From the NCBI RefSeq assembly GCF_003432115.1, contig NZ_QWDC01000002.1, forward strand, positions 248,001 to 312,000: a stretch of 64,000 bases of DNA. The letters are read 5' to 3'. Shown in pieces: positions 53,034-61,403 of this stretch. Under the pieces are notes generated by a model, which was not told where the DNA came from, made no database searches, and was given only the letters and a program-made list of their open reading frames with translations. Each line of letters opens with the position of its first letter. Within the stretch, counting starts at the first letter, position 1. The DNA is from Mucilaginibacter conchicola (GTDB taxonomy: Bacteria > Bacteroidota > Bacteroidia > Sphingobacteriales > Sphingobacteriaceae). The position numbers and the translations under genes were made by a program.

Positions 53034-53303
53034 ATGGAAAATCTGTTTTCGAATTTATTACACCTGTTTGTGGTTTTTATGATGGTTGTGTTTGTAGTAG
53101 GTGGTATTTTAGCGCTAACAGGCACTTTTGACCATTGGACAGAGCGTTACCGCTTAAAGCAACGCCGCCGCAGGCTGATACGCAATAACGAGAAAAAGAA
53201 TGCGGTTAATACAAATACTTCTCACAGGCAGGGGAAACCTGTTCCCGATATGAGGAACTCAAAGACACAAAATACATTTAAAAGTCAGGGCTACGCCCAT
53301 TAA
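53034..53303 (+). CDS. Small single-helix membrane protein
   Basis: The 89-residue protein has one hydrophobic N-terminal segment (LLHLFVVFMMVVFVVGGILALTG). A basic tail follows (YRLKQRRRRLIRNNEKKN), then a polar end. No family is recognised. A terminator follows within 20 nt. Confidence 0.6.
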   Translation: MENLFSNLLHLFVVFMMVVFVVGGILALTGTFDHWTERYRLKQRRRRLIRNNEKKNAVNTNTSHRQGKPVPDMRNSKTQNTFKSQGYAH

Positions 53304-53316
53304 AAATAAAGATCTT

Positions 53317-53354
53317 TAAAAAAGCCCCTCAATTATAATTGAGGGGCTTTTTTA
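53317..53354. terminator. Terminator after the small membrane gene
   Basis: AAAAAAGCCCCTCAATT and AATTGAGGGGCTTTTTT form a long stem with a tiny loop. It can act in both directions. Confidence 0.85.
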
Positions 53355-53429
53355 TGTCACGTTAAATTTACCTGTGGCAGATGTATTTTCATGCCTCAGT
53401 AACTACCTTTAGCAAAAGCGAATATCGTC

Positions 53430-53948
53430 ATGAAGAAAATATTATTAATAGCCACCCTTGCCTTTGCCTCTGTAGCTGCAAAAGCCCAGGATGCACCTAA
53501 GACCGAAAGCCCTAAAATATACAACCCTGCAGCTGACGCTAAAGCCGATATTTCTGCAGCAATTAAAAAAGCGAAAGCGCAACACAAAAACGTGCTGCTG
53601 CAAATTGGCGGTAACTGGTGCGTTTGGTGCCTGCGCTTTAATGACCTGGTTACTAAAGATGCCGACCTTAACAAATACCTTGCTGATAACTATGTGGTAC
53701 TCCACGTAAACTACAGCCCCGAAAACAAGAACGAAAAAGTGCTGGCCGCCCTTGGCTATCCGCAACGGTTCGGCTTCCCGGTGTTTGTGGTTTTAGATGG
53801 CGAGGGCAACCGCTTGCATACCCAAAATTCAGGCTACCTTGAAGAAGGCAAAGGCCACAGCAAAGAGAAAGTGATGGAGTTTCTGCAAGGCTGGTCGCCG
53901 GCAGCGCTTGATCCGAAGAGTTATGAGGAAAAAGAAAAAGCGAAATAA
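53430..53948 (+). CDS. Secreted thioredoxin-fold protein
   Basis: The 172-residue protein has a signal peptide (ending at AAKAQ). The active site is C64-V-W-C67 in GNWCVWC. A cis-proline loop follows (RFGFPVFVVLDGEGNRLH). It is a periplasmic disulfide oxidoreductase of the thioredoxin-like family (DUF255/Thioredoxin_7 type). The 3' end is Lys/Glu-rich. It lies 4 nt before the next gene's start, so the two are probably an operon. Confidence 0.88.
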   Translation: MKKILLIATLAFASVAAKAQDAPKTESPKIYNPAADAKADISAAIKKAKAQHKNVLLQIGGNWCVWCLRFNDLVTKDADLNKYLADNYVVLHVNYSPENKNEKVLAALGYPQRFGFPVFVVLDGEGNRLHTQNSGYLEEGKGHSKEKVMEFLQGWSPAALDPKSYEEKEKAK

Positions 53949-53952
53949 GTAA

Positions 53953-54549
53953 ATGTACCTTAAACCTATTATCACATTTGTTGCATGCCTTAATTTAATA
54001 CAGGTTTTTGCACAAGAACAGATCTGGACAAAGCAATCGAAAATTTCGGAGGCCATAGCTTTCGAAAAACAGATCAATCCCAATTCGAAATTTTCTACCA
54101 GGAACATTTACCTGTCAAAAGATTATTATCCCTTATTTGATAAATACCAGGTTACGCTACCCGTGGTTGTAGAAAGATCAGAGACCAAGATGCTCCCGGT
54201 TTCTGCAGAATACTTTTATACCCCGGCTGATTCTACTTTAAGGTTGGTTTCTTACGATTGGGAAAAGGAAAAGTATGGTAATTTATTTGATAAGCAAAAA
54301 CTATGGGCTGCCGAAAATAAGCAATTCAAAAGTTATAATAATGAATATGAGCGGATACGGGATATTGCCATAAGCCAATTGGGAAGACCAGACACCACTG
54401 ATTCTGCAGCTGTAGAGATCCCCTATGGTGATAGTAAATACCTATCCAGGAAAACCATCTGGGACACAGAAGATATGCATGCCGAACTATTCATGATATT
54501 CCAGGCAATAACCCATAGGATAAGATTAACAATCTATTGGAAAAAGTAA
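53953..54549 (+). CDS. Secreted protein, unknown function
   Basis: The 198-residue protein has a signal peptide (ending at VFAQE). The rest is polar with KQSKISEAIAFEKQINPNSKF, RSETKMLPVSAEYFYTPADS and a late DTEDMHAELFMIFQAITHRIRLTIYWK. No known domain is evident. It follows the thioredoxin gene by 4 nt, suggesting that it is a partner or substrate. A strong terminator follows. Confidence 0.65.
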   Translation: MYLKPIITFVACLNLIQVFAQEQIWTKQSKISEAIAFEKQINPNSKFSTRNIYLSKDYYPLFDKYQVTLPVVVERSETKMLPVSAEYFYTPADSTLRLVSYDWEKEKYGNLFDKQKLWAAENKQFKSYNNEYERIRDIAISQLGRPDTTDSAAVEIPYGDSKYLSRKTIWDTEDMHAELFMIFQAITHRIRLTIYWKK

Positions 54550-54567
54550 CTTACTTGCTATTACAAC

Positions 54568-54599
54568 AAAAAGGGTTAAGCTCATCGCTTAACCCTTTT
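54568..54599. terminator. Bidirectional terminator before pyk
   Basis: AAAAAGGGTTAAGC and GCTTAACCCTTTT form a 13-bp stem with a 5-nt loop (TCATC). T runs on both sides end the convergent transcripts of 53953 and pyk. Confidence 0.88.
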
Positions 54600-54618
54600 C
54601 TTTATAATAATCGGGAAA

Positions 54619-54642
54619 CTAATCTCCGATAACTGATCTCTA
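54619..54642. repeat. Solo copy of the four-helix-gene flank repeat
   Basis: CTAATCTCCGATAACTGATC then TCTA. It closely resembles CTAATCTCCAACCTCTGATC at 59633, differing mainly by a few bases in the middle. It lies 5 nt before the pyk stop codon, in the gap. Confidence 0.55.
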
Positions 54643-54646
54643 AATA

Positions 54647-56083
54647 TTAATCAATAACACTTACTTTGATCATGTTGGTTTTGCCTTGTGTTGTAATTGG
54701 CACTGCGGCAGTATTGATCACTACATCGCCCGATTTCAGGAACTGCTCCGATTTAAGGATAGCGTTAACATCAGCAATGGTTTGATCTGTGCTTTCCAGT
54801 TTATCGTAGTAGAACGCACGCACACCCCAAACAAGGCTTAATGAGTTTAGCAATTGCCTGTTTGATGTAAAGATATAAGTACCTGCCTTAGGGCGGTAGC
54901 TTGATATCTCAAATGCAGTGTAACCAGATGTGGTCATTGAAACGATACCTACAGCGTTAGTATGCTCGGCCAGGTAAACGGCAGAGCCACAAAGTGCATC
55001 GCTAAGGTAGCTTGTAGAAGCAGTATCTTTATTCTCAGCTTTCTCAGCATTGAACGGGTAACCCAGTTCTTCAACATTACGCACAATTTTAGCCATAGTT
55101 TCGATAACTATAACAGGGAACTCACCAACTGATGTTTCACCGCTAAGCATTACCGCATCGGCACCGTCTAATACCGAGTTTGCAACGTCATTAACCTCGG
55201 CACGTGTAGGGCGCGGGGTAGTGATCATTGACTCCAGCATTTGCGTAGCAACAATAACCGGTTTTGATGCATCTCTACATTTTTTAGCGATCATTTTTTG
55301 CAGCAAAGGCACCTCTTCAAGCGGGCACTCAACACCAAGGTCGCCACGTGCAACCATCACACCATCGGTAGCAGCAATAATGTCGTCGATGTTTTCGATA
55401 GCCTCTGGTTTTTCAACCTTAGCAATAACGCGCGCACCTTTACCACTCTCGCGAATGATGCGTTTAAGGTCAACAATATCAGCACCGGTACGTACGAAAG
55501 AAAGGCCTATCCAATCTACATCCTGCTCTAAAGCAAAATGAAGGTTCTCAATATCCTCTGGTGTTAAACTTGGGATAGAAACTTTTGTATTTGGCAGGTT
55601 AACACCTTTACGAGATGTTAATATACCGCCGTGTACCACTTCGCAAATAACAGTGTCATTGCGGTTGGTATCAATAACTTTTAATTGCAGTTTACCGTCA
55701 TCTAACAAGATGATCTCGTTTGCCTGTACATCCTGCGGAAAGCTTGGGTAAGTGATGTAGATCTGGTTATCATCACCAATACACTCGTGCGTAGTAATGT
55801 TAATGCGTGTACCATTAACAAGGTGTATACCGCCATCTTTAACCAAACCGATACGTATTTTAGGACCCTGCAAATCGGCAAGGATACCTACGTTGGTTTT
55901 GTATTCTGCGTTTATCTCGCGAATAATGTCAATTACTTTTTTGTGATCTTCGGGCTTACCGTGCGAAAAATTAAGGCGGCAAACATTTAAACCTGCCCTT
56001 ATCATTGCCAGTAATGTATCTTTCTTGGCCGAGGCCGGGCCCATTGTAGCAACGATCTTGGTACGATTATAATTAAAATTCAT
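54647..56083 (-). CDS. pyk: Pyruvate kinase
   Basis: The 478-residue protein converts phosphoenolpyruvate and ADP to pyruvate and ATP. RTKIVATMGPAS and LNVCRLNFSHG lie at the N-terminus, ADLQGPKIRIG (about 70-80), and the signature VIAKVEKPEAIENIDDI at about 218-235. The metal site follows (GVMVARGDLGVE). The C-terminal domain is complete at this length. It is a single gene, ended by a bidirectional terminator. Confidence 0.97.
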   Translation of the reverse strand: MNFNYNRTKIVATMGPASAKKDTLLAMIRAGLNVCRLNFSHGKPEDHKKVIDIIREINAEYKTNVGILADLQGPKIRIGLVKDGGIHLVNGTRINITTHECIGDDNQIYITYPSFPQDVQANEIILLDDGKLQLKVIDTNRNDTVICEVVHGGILTSRKGVNLPNTKVSIPSLTPEDIENLHFALEQDVDWIGLSFVRTGADIVDLKRIIRESGKGARVIAKVEKPEAIENIDDIIAATDGVMVARGDLGVECPLEEVPLLQKMIAKKCRDASKPVIVATQMLESMITTPRPTRAEVNDVANSVLDGADAVMLSGETSVGEFPVIVIETMAKIVRNVEELGYPFNAEKAENKDTASTSYLSDALCGSAVYLAEHTNAVGIVSMTTSGYTAFEISSYRPKAGTYIFTSNRQLLNSLSLVWGVRAFYYDKLESTDQTIADVNAILKSEQFLKSGDVVINTAAVPITTQGKTNMIKVSVID

Positions 56084-56149
56084 ATTCTCAGATTAATTCA
56101 GGCTATTATAAATCAATGTGTATTAAGTACACATTTTTTAAAATTTTGG

Positions 56150-56569
56150 CTAAAATAACAGATTTTCCCGTGATTTTATTTTTTTTGGGTCAATCTTTAC
56201 GGCGGCAACAATTTCGGGTATCTTATTAAGGCCCGAAATGATGCCGTCCAGGTCATCATCATCAATATAATTTTTGATCATTATAAAATAATCTGCCGAT
56301 CGCATTTCTGGTACCAAATAACCTTCAGTTCCCTTATTACCAATAAAATAGAAGTCGGTTTCGGTAGTTTCCCAGCTGTACTTATAAAACGAAAAAAGCA
56401 TAGCACTGCCATTGATATGGTTATCCAATTGCAGGTCATCGGTACGGGTAAAATTAAAATTCAAACATTTGTTTATATAATAACAAATGCGATAATCTTT
56501 TAATGATGTGGTGATGGCTATCAACACAAAATCCAGATCTATCTCAAACTTTAATACCTTCCTGTTCAA
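56150..56569 (-). CDS. IPExxxVDY-family protein
   Basis: The 139-residue protein is acidic, with a core LVPEMRSADYFIMIKNYID that fits the IPExxxVDY motif of this Bacteroidota family. The start of the protein is MNRKVLKFEIDLDFVLIAITTSLKDYRICYYIN. The function is unknown. A TATTTTTG box lies at 56598-56591 on the same strand, 21 nt before the ATG. It lies 66 nt from pyk. Confidence 0.78.
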   Translation of the reverse strand: MNRKVLKFEIDLDFVLIAITTSLKDYRICYYINKCLNFNFTRTDDLQLDNHINGSAMLFSFYKYSWETTETDFYFIGNKGTEGYLVPEMRSADYFIMIKNYIDDDDLDGIISGLNKIPEIVAAVKIDPKKIKSRENLLF

Positions 56570-56962
56570 CCGCTTTTAATTACTGATGGGCAAAAATACA
56601 AAACACTTATGGTAAGCATAAAGTTTTGTTTACTACCACAGATAAACCAACCTTTAAAATTCATCCGTTTTTCATTTTCGGCGCCATTTTCAGGCGTTAA
56701 AAGTTTAACCGGATAAACCTGGCAGGGCACGTGCAAAACATTTAATAACTCATTATCAACACAATACAACATTTACAGCGGTGGATAATTTTATTTATTA
56801 CTCTGTACAAATTGATTACTTTTGAGGCGTTAGAGAATCAAAGCAAACCTTTTATAATAAACAGGTGTTCACTATTTATTGTCGCAGGTTTTTCAAATTT
56901 GATATTTAACATAATTTATTTTTCTTTGCACTGAATTTATTAATCATTAAATCATAAAGACT
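56570..56962. other. Gap with divergent promoters
   Basis: No gene seen. It holds the TATTTTTG box of the IPExxxVDY gene and the acpP promoter on the right. TACTTTTG at 56817-56824 is a second -7-like box on the plus strand. The rest is AT-rich. Confidence 0.5.
56898..56928 (+). promoter_or_regulatory. Candidate promoter of acpP
   Basis: TTTG (56898-56901), a 19-nt spacer, then TTTCTTTG (56921-56928), one mismatch from TAnnTTTG. It lies 34 nt before the ATG at 56963. Confidence 0.5.
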
Positions 56963-57202
56963 ATGTCTGATATCGCTTCAAGAGTAAAAGCTATTATCGT
57001 GGAAAAACTGGGTGTTGACGAAAGTGAAGTTACACCAGAAGCAAGCTTCACCAACGATCTTGGTGCTGACTCTTTAGACACCGTGGAATTAATCATGGAG
57101 TTTGAAAAAGAATTTAACGTTGCAATCCCTGATGATCAGGCTGAGACTATCGGTACTGTTGGCCAGGCTGTTGCTTACTTAGAAAAAAACGTTAAAGCTT
57201 AA
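56963..57202 (+). CDS. acpP: Acyl carrier protein
   Basis: The 79-residue protein has the phosphopantetheine attachment site S37 in [15 protein letters not shown]. The acidic four-helix layout and the [16 protein letters not shown] C-terminal helix are typical. It carries fatty acyl intermediates in the cytoplasm. It lies 25 nt before fabF; the order acpP-fabF-rnc is a conserved cluster. Confidence 0.97.
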   Translation: MSDIASRVKAIIVEKLGVDESEVTPEASFTNDLGADSLDTVELIMEFEKEFNVAIPDDQAETIGTVGQAVAYLEKNVKA

Positions 57203-57227
57203 TTTATAAGCTCCCTAAAACTGTTAA

Positions 57228-58481
57228 ATGGAGTTTAAAAGAGTTGTTGTAACCGGGCTTGGAGCGCTTACTCCGATTGGTAATACCGTTGCAGATTACT
57301 GGAACGGCCTTATTAATGGGGTAAGCGGCGCTGCCTTTATTAAGAGTTTTGATGTTACTAACTTCAAAACCAAATTCGCCTGTGAAGTAAAAGGGTTTGA
57401 TGCAGATGGCTTTCTGGGTCGTAAAGACGCACGTAAGCTTGATCCATTTGTACAATACGCTTTATTTTCAACAGAAGAAGCTGTTAAAGACGCCGGTTTA
57501 GATTTCGAAAAACTTGACACCAGCCGAATCGGTGTTATCTGGGGATCGGGCATTGGTGGTTTAAAAACGTTTTTGGATGAGGTTGTCAACTTTGCAAAAG
57601 GTGACGGTACGCCAAAATTCAACCCGTTCTTTATCCCTAAAATGATCGCCGACATTGCACCTGGCCATATCTCTATTAAATATGGTTTACGCGGGCCAAA
57701 CTTTACTACGGTTTCCGCATGTGCTTCATCCAATAATTCGCTTATCGATGCCTTCAATTACCTTCGCCTTGGTAAAGCAAATATGTTTATCACAGGTGGG
57801 TCTGAAGCTATTATAAACGAAGCCGGTATTGGTGGTTTTAATGCTATGCACGCGCTTAGTACCCGTAACGATGATCCTGCAACTGCATCACGTCCGTTTG
57901 ATCTGGACCGCGATGGTTTTGTTGCCGGTGAAGGTGCAGGTACCATCATCTTAGAAGAATTGGAGCACGCGAAAGCTCGTGGTGCTAAAATTTATGCTGA
58001 AATGATTGGCGGCGGCATGAGCGCCGATGCATACCACATGACAGCCCCACACCCTGAAGGCCTTGGTGCCTGCCTGGTGATGAAAGCTGCACTTGAGGAT
58101 GCCGGTTTAACACCTGCCGATGTTGATTATGTGAACGTGCATGGTACATCAACCCCAATTGGTGACCCGCAAGAGGTTAAGGCTATAACTGATGCCTTTG
58201 GCGATCGTATCTATGATATCAATATCAGCTCAACCAAATCAATGACTGGCCACCTTTTAGGTGCTGCCGGCGCTGTTGAGGCTATTGCTGCTATCCTGGC
58301 TATCAAAAACGATATTATCCCGCCAACCATCAACCACTTTACTGATGATCCGGCGTTTGACCCTAAAATTAACTTTACATTTAACAAGGCACAACAACGC
58401 GTAGTTAATGTAGCGCAAAGCAATGGCTTCGGTTTTGGTGGCCACAATGCTTCCGTTATTTTTAGAAAATACCAGGATTAA
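57228..58481 (+). CDS. fabF: 3-oxoacyl-ACP synthase II
   Basis: The 417-residue protein condenses malonyl-ACP with acyl-ACP. The catalytic triad is C165 (TVSACASSNNS), H305 (VNVHGTSTPIGDP) and H342 (KSMTGHLLGAAG), with K337 nearby. The length is normal for FabF. Its substrate comes from acpP upstream. The stop lies 9 nt before rnc. Confidence 0.97.
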   Translation: MEFKRVVVTGLGALTPIGNTVADYWNGLINGVSGAAFIKSFDVTNFKTKFACEVKGFDADGFLGRKDARKLDPFVQYALFSTEEAVKDAGLDFEKLDTSRIGVIWGSGIGGLKTFLDEVVNFAKGDGTPKFNPFFIPKMIADIAPGHISIKYGLRGPNFTTVSACASSNNSLIDAFNYLRLGKANMFITGGSEAIINEAGIGGFNAMHALSTRNDDPATASRPFDLDRDGFVAGEGAGTIILEELEHAKARGAKIYAEMIGGGMSADAYHMTAPHPEGLGACLVMKAALEDAGLTPADVDYVNVHGTSTPIGDPQEVKAITDAFGDRIYDINISSTKSMTGHLLGAAGAVEAIAAILAIKNDIIPPTINHFTDDPAFDPKINFTFNKAQQRVVNVAQSNGFGFGGHNASVIFRKYQD

Positions 58482-58490
58482 TCTTATTGG

Positions 58491-59216
58491 ATGCCTATTA
58501 GTCGCTTTTATAAGCTATATCTTTCGCCCAATAGAAAATACGTAAAAGTTCTAAAGAATTTGCTCGGCTTCGTGCCGGGCAATTTGTCGTTATACCGATT
58601 GGCTTTTCGCCACAAATCGGTTGCCCAAAATATCCGCAAGGGCGTAAAGAACAGTAACGAACGCCTCGAATTTTTGGGAGATGCGGTGCTGGGCAGTGTA
58701 GTGGCCGAGGTATTGTTTAAACTTTACCCTTATGAAGATGAGGGTTTCCTGACAGAGTTACGCTCAAAAATTGTGAGCCGTAACAATCTCAATCAGCTGG
58801 CTCGCAAACTGGGCTTTGATAAACTGATAGAGTTTGATCCAAAGATTTTAGCCAATGGCCGCCAGGGCTCCCTGCTCGGCGATGCCTTTGAAGCGCTTGT
58901 AGGTGCTGTTTACCTTGACAAAGGGTATGATTTTACCCGCCATTTCCTGGTAAACCACATCATAAAAGCGCATATTGATATCCATACGCTCGAGCAAACC
59001 GAGACCAACTTCAAAAGCAAACTTATTGAATGGTGCCAGCGCCACGGCAAGGACATTACCTTTGAATTGACCACCAACATGGAAGGTGAAAGCGCCAAGC
59101 TATTTACCATCCAGGTAAATATTGATGGTGAAGTATTAGGCTCCGGCAAAGAGTTCAGCAAAAAGAACGCCGAGAAGTTAGCAGCAGAGAAGGCTTGTAC
59201 CGCTTTGGGGATATAG
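58491..59216 (+). CDS. rnc: Ribonuclease III
   Basis: The 241-residue protein cuts double-stranded RNA, for example in rRNA processing. The catalytic motif is NERLEFLGDAVL with E60 and D64, and the second pair is D131/E134 in GDAFEALVGAVYLD. A double-stranded RNA-binding domain covers about 168-240. The next element downstream is an inverted repeat with a 23-bp perfect stem, a possible substrate of this enzyme. Confidence 0.97.
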   Translation: MPISRFYKLYLSPNRKYVKVLKNLLGFVPGNLSLYRLAFRHKSVAQNIRKGVKNSNERLEFLGDAVLGSVVAEVLFKLYPYEDEGFLTELRSKIVSRNNLNQLARKLGFDKLIEFDPKILANGRQGSLLGDAFEALVGAVYLDKGYDFTRHFLVNHIIKAHIDIHTLEQTETNFKSKLIEWCQRHGKDITFELTTNMEGESAKLFTIQVNIDGEVLGSGKEFSKKNAEKLAAEKACTALGI

Positions 59217-59221
59217 TTCGG

Positions 59222-59244
59222 AGAGATCAGAGGTTGGAGATTAG
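59222..59244. repeat. Left 23-bp inverted repeat of the four-helix-bundle element
   Basis: AGAGATCAGAGGTTGGAGAT followed by TAG. It is a perfect reverse complement of 59633-59655, 5 nt after the rnc stop. Confidence 0.9.
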
Positions 59245-59268
59245 AGATTAGGTAGTTATATTTAATCA

Positions 59269-59628
59269 ATGGGAAGTTTCACGGATCTTGAAGTTTGGAA
59301 AAAAGCAAGGCTATTGCGAAATAATATCACAGAGCTTACCAAATCATTCCCTATTGAAGAAAAATATCGTTTAACGGACCAAATTATTCGCTCGTCCCGC
59401 TCAATTGGCAATAACATCGCTGAAGGTCACGGTCGCTTTCATTATCTCGATGCCGCTAAATTTCTTGTAACTGCCAGAGGTTCTTCTTCAGAAACAATAG
59501 ATCACCTCGTTATAGCTTTAGATAACAATCTGATTAGTCAGGAAACATTTGATCATTTAAAAGGCGATTGCGAAGAATGTTCAAGAATGATAAACGGCTA
59601 TATTGGTTATCTTAAGAATAAAGCTTAA
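59269..59628 (+). CDS. Four-helix-bundle protein (S23/IVS-type)
   Basis: The 119-residue protein has the pattern of the 23S rRNA intervening-sequence protein family. The motifs are SFTDLEVWKKARLLRNNITELT, IEEKYRLTDQIIRSSRSIGNNIAEGHGRF and FLVTARGSSSETIDHLVIALD. Its surface is basic. Homologues lie inside intervening sequences of 23S rRNA genes and as free chromosomal genes; the function is unknown, possibly nucleic-acid binding. Here it lies between perfect 23-bp inverted repeats, behind rnc. Confidence 0.88.
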   Translation: MGSFTDLEVWKKARLLRNNITELTKSFPIEEKYRLTDQIIRSSRSIGNNIAEGHGRFHYLDAAKFLVTARGSSSETIDHLVIALDNNLISQETFDHLKGDCEECSRMINGYIGYLKNKA

Positions 59629-59632
59629 GTTC

Positions 59633-59655
59633 CTAATCTCCAACCTCTGATCTCT
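59633..59655. repeat. Right 23-bp inverted repeat of the four-helix-bundle element
   Basis: CTAATCTCCAACCTCTGATC followed by TCT. It lies 4 nt after the four-helix-bundle stop and overlaps by 1 nt the 3' end of the convergent carboxypeptidase-like gene. Solo relatives are at 18446 and 54619. Confidence 0.9.
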
Positions 59656-60383
59656 TAATACAACTTCTGCAACCTGTCTTTCCCGCCGTTCTTTTGGAAA
59701 TACTCCCATTGGGTTTTGGTATGTTGGATAAGGTCATAATCGGCCCAGGTCTTAAGATCTTCAAAAGTTGGCCGATAAAAGTTCATGAATTGCTGTACTT
59801 TGGCGGTATCTGTTTCGCCGGTTATACGCATTATAAAAGGCTTATTATAGCGCTTATCTACCTCTGTTGCTTCTATCTCTTGTTTTTGATACCTGGCGAA
59901 CCTCTTAAGATTTTTGGCATCTTTACCAAACAGCTCATAAAAGCCTGTTAACGGTGAGCCGCCTATCGGCAAAAAGGTGGTTACAGGTGGTTTGCCATCA
60001 AAATACAAACCTTTGCTTCGGTAAGTATTCATCACATCGCTCATTTCTTGTTTCTTGGTTTGGCCAACTATACGCACTTCATTCAATTGCATTTCGGGCT
60101 GCATATAAACCACCATACCGTAAGTAGATGCGGCTTGCTTTTGAGGCGTATAATCTTTTCTGGTAAATTCTAATGTATCTCCCGGGATGGCGTTAATAGC
60201 AAAGCCGCCAAGTCCATCACTCATTACAAAGACTTTTGTCCTTAAGTTAGTAACAGCAACGCCGCTGATTCGCTCTGAAGATATACGTTTGTAAACGGCC
60301 CCTTTTACAGTTACCTGCTGAGCATAAGTAAGGCTGCAGGTACCCGTAAGTACTAAGAGAAATAATAGAGACTTAATAAGCAT
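59655..60383 (-). CDS. Carboxypeptidase-like regulatory domain protein, copy 1
   Basis: The 242-residue protein has a signal peptide (ending at LTYAQ). A CarbopepD-reg-2-like domain lies at about 20-100 (VKGAVYKRISSERISGVAVTN). A conserved C-terminal half ends in WEYFQKNGGKDRLQKLY. The start is the ATG at 60383 because the upstream frame adds MRPINNC before a better signal peptide. It is followed by a similar gene 47 nt upstream on the same strand. The function is unknown. Confidence 0.78.
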   Translation of the reverse strand: MLIKSLLFLLVLTGTCSLTYAQQVTVKGAVYKRISSERISGVAVTNLRTKVFVMSDGLGGFAINAIPGDTLEFTRKDYTPQKQAASTYGMVVYMQPEMQLNEVRIVGQTKKQEMSDVMNTYRSKGLYFDGKPPVTTFLPIGGSPLTGFYELFGKDAKNLKRFARYQKQEIEATEVDKRYNKPFIMRITGETDTAKVQQFMNFYRPTFEDLKTWADYDLIQHTKTQWEYFQKNGGKDRLQKLY

Positions 60384-60450
60384 GCAATTATTTATGGGGC
60401 GCAATTACAAAATATAAACGGCAATAATTGAAGCTCCCTAACTCCGTTAC

Positions 60451-61173
60451 TTAATACAACTTCTGCAACCTGTCTTTCCCGCCGTTTTTCTGGAAATACT
60501 CCCACTGTGTTTTTGTATGTTGGATAAGGTCATAATCGGCCCAGGTTTTTAGGTCATCATAAGTAGGGCGGTAGAAATTCATAAACTGCTGTACTTTGGC
60601 CGTATCTGTTTCGCCGGTTATACGCATAATGAAGGGTTTATTATAACGTTTATCAACCTCGCTGGCCTGCAATTCCTTTTTCTGATACTCCGCAAAGCGC
60701 TTTGCCCTACCCGGTGTTTTACCGAACAGTTCATAAATGCCTGTTAAGGGGTTGGTAAGCATAGAAAGCACCGGCGGCTTACCATTATAGAAAGTACCTT
60801 GTTTGCGATAATCATTCATTATCTCGTTCATCTCTTGCTTTTTGGTTTGGCCAACAACCCTAACTTCACCTAACTGAACTTCGGGCTGCATATATACTAC
60901 CATTCCACCATAAGCCGATACTGCTTGTTTTTGCGGTGTAAAGCCGCTTTTGTTAAACTCTAAAGTATCGCCGGCAGCGGCAGAGATAGAAAAATTTCCC
61001 AGGGCATCACTCATTACAAATACGCTGGTTTTTGTATTGGTGACAGCAACGCCACTAAGTCGCTCAGAGGAAATGCGCTTAAAAATGGCACCCTTTATAG
61101 TGCCGTTTTGCGCATTGGCAATTGTACACAGGCCCAGCAGAGCCGCAAGAAATGATAAAAACTTTATGCGCAT
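60451..61173 (-). CDS. Carboxypeptidase-like regulatory domain protein, copy 2
   Basis: The 240-residue protein has a signal peptide (ending at IANAQ) and the same layout as its neighbour. The segment VDKRYNKPFIMRITGETDTA onward to WEYFQKNGGKDRLQKLY is nearly identical between the two (only T/F and E/D changes). The N-terminal 130 residues differ more, so the C-terminal part may be under conversion or strong selection. Confidence 0.78.
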   Translation of the reverse strand: MRIKFLSFLAALLGLCTIANAQNGTIKGAIFKRISSERLSGVAVTNTKTSVFVMSDALGNFSISAAAGDTLEFNKSGFTPQKQAVSAYGGMVVYMQPEVQLGEVRVVGQTKKQEMNEIMNDYRKQGTFYNGKPPVLSMLTNPLTGIYELFGKTPGRAKRFAEYQKKELQASEVDKRYNKPFIMRITGETDTAKVQQFMNFYRPTYDDLKTWADYDLIQHTKTQWEYFQKNGGKDRLQKLY

Positions 61174-61258
61174 ATAATATTAAACGTAGTAAAAGTACAA
61201 AATGTACATGGTTGCAAATGTGAAAAAGTGTTAAGGTTTGTGATTAGAACTCTATCCC

Positions 61259-61345
61259 GTCATCCCGAACTTGTTTCGGGATCCCACATTCTTTAACGCC
61301 GTTTTAAACCTGCTGATGGGGGTGCCGAAACGAGTTCGGCATGAC
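61259..61345. repeat. Hairpin repeat, GTCATCCCGAAC family
   Basis: GTCATCCCGAACTTGTTTCG and CGAAACGAGTTCGGCATGAC are the terminal arms. A second member lies at 63616-63693. Confidence 0.8.
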
Positions 61346-61392
61346 GATACTGGGTTAACTATTCTCTACTTACCAACCTAACCAAAAATATT

Positions 61393-61400
61393 TATCTTTG
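61393..61400 (+). promoter_or_regulatory. -7 box of yicC adjacent to the start codon
   Basis: TATCTTTG is a perfect TAnnTTTG box ending 3 nt before the ATG at 61404. A transcript starting just after it would be almost leaderless. No clear -33 TTG. Confidence 0.4.
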
Positions 61401-61403
61401 CGT

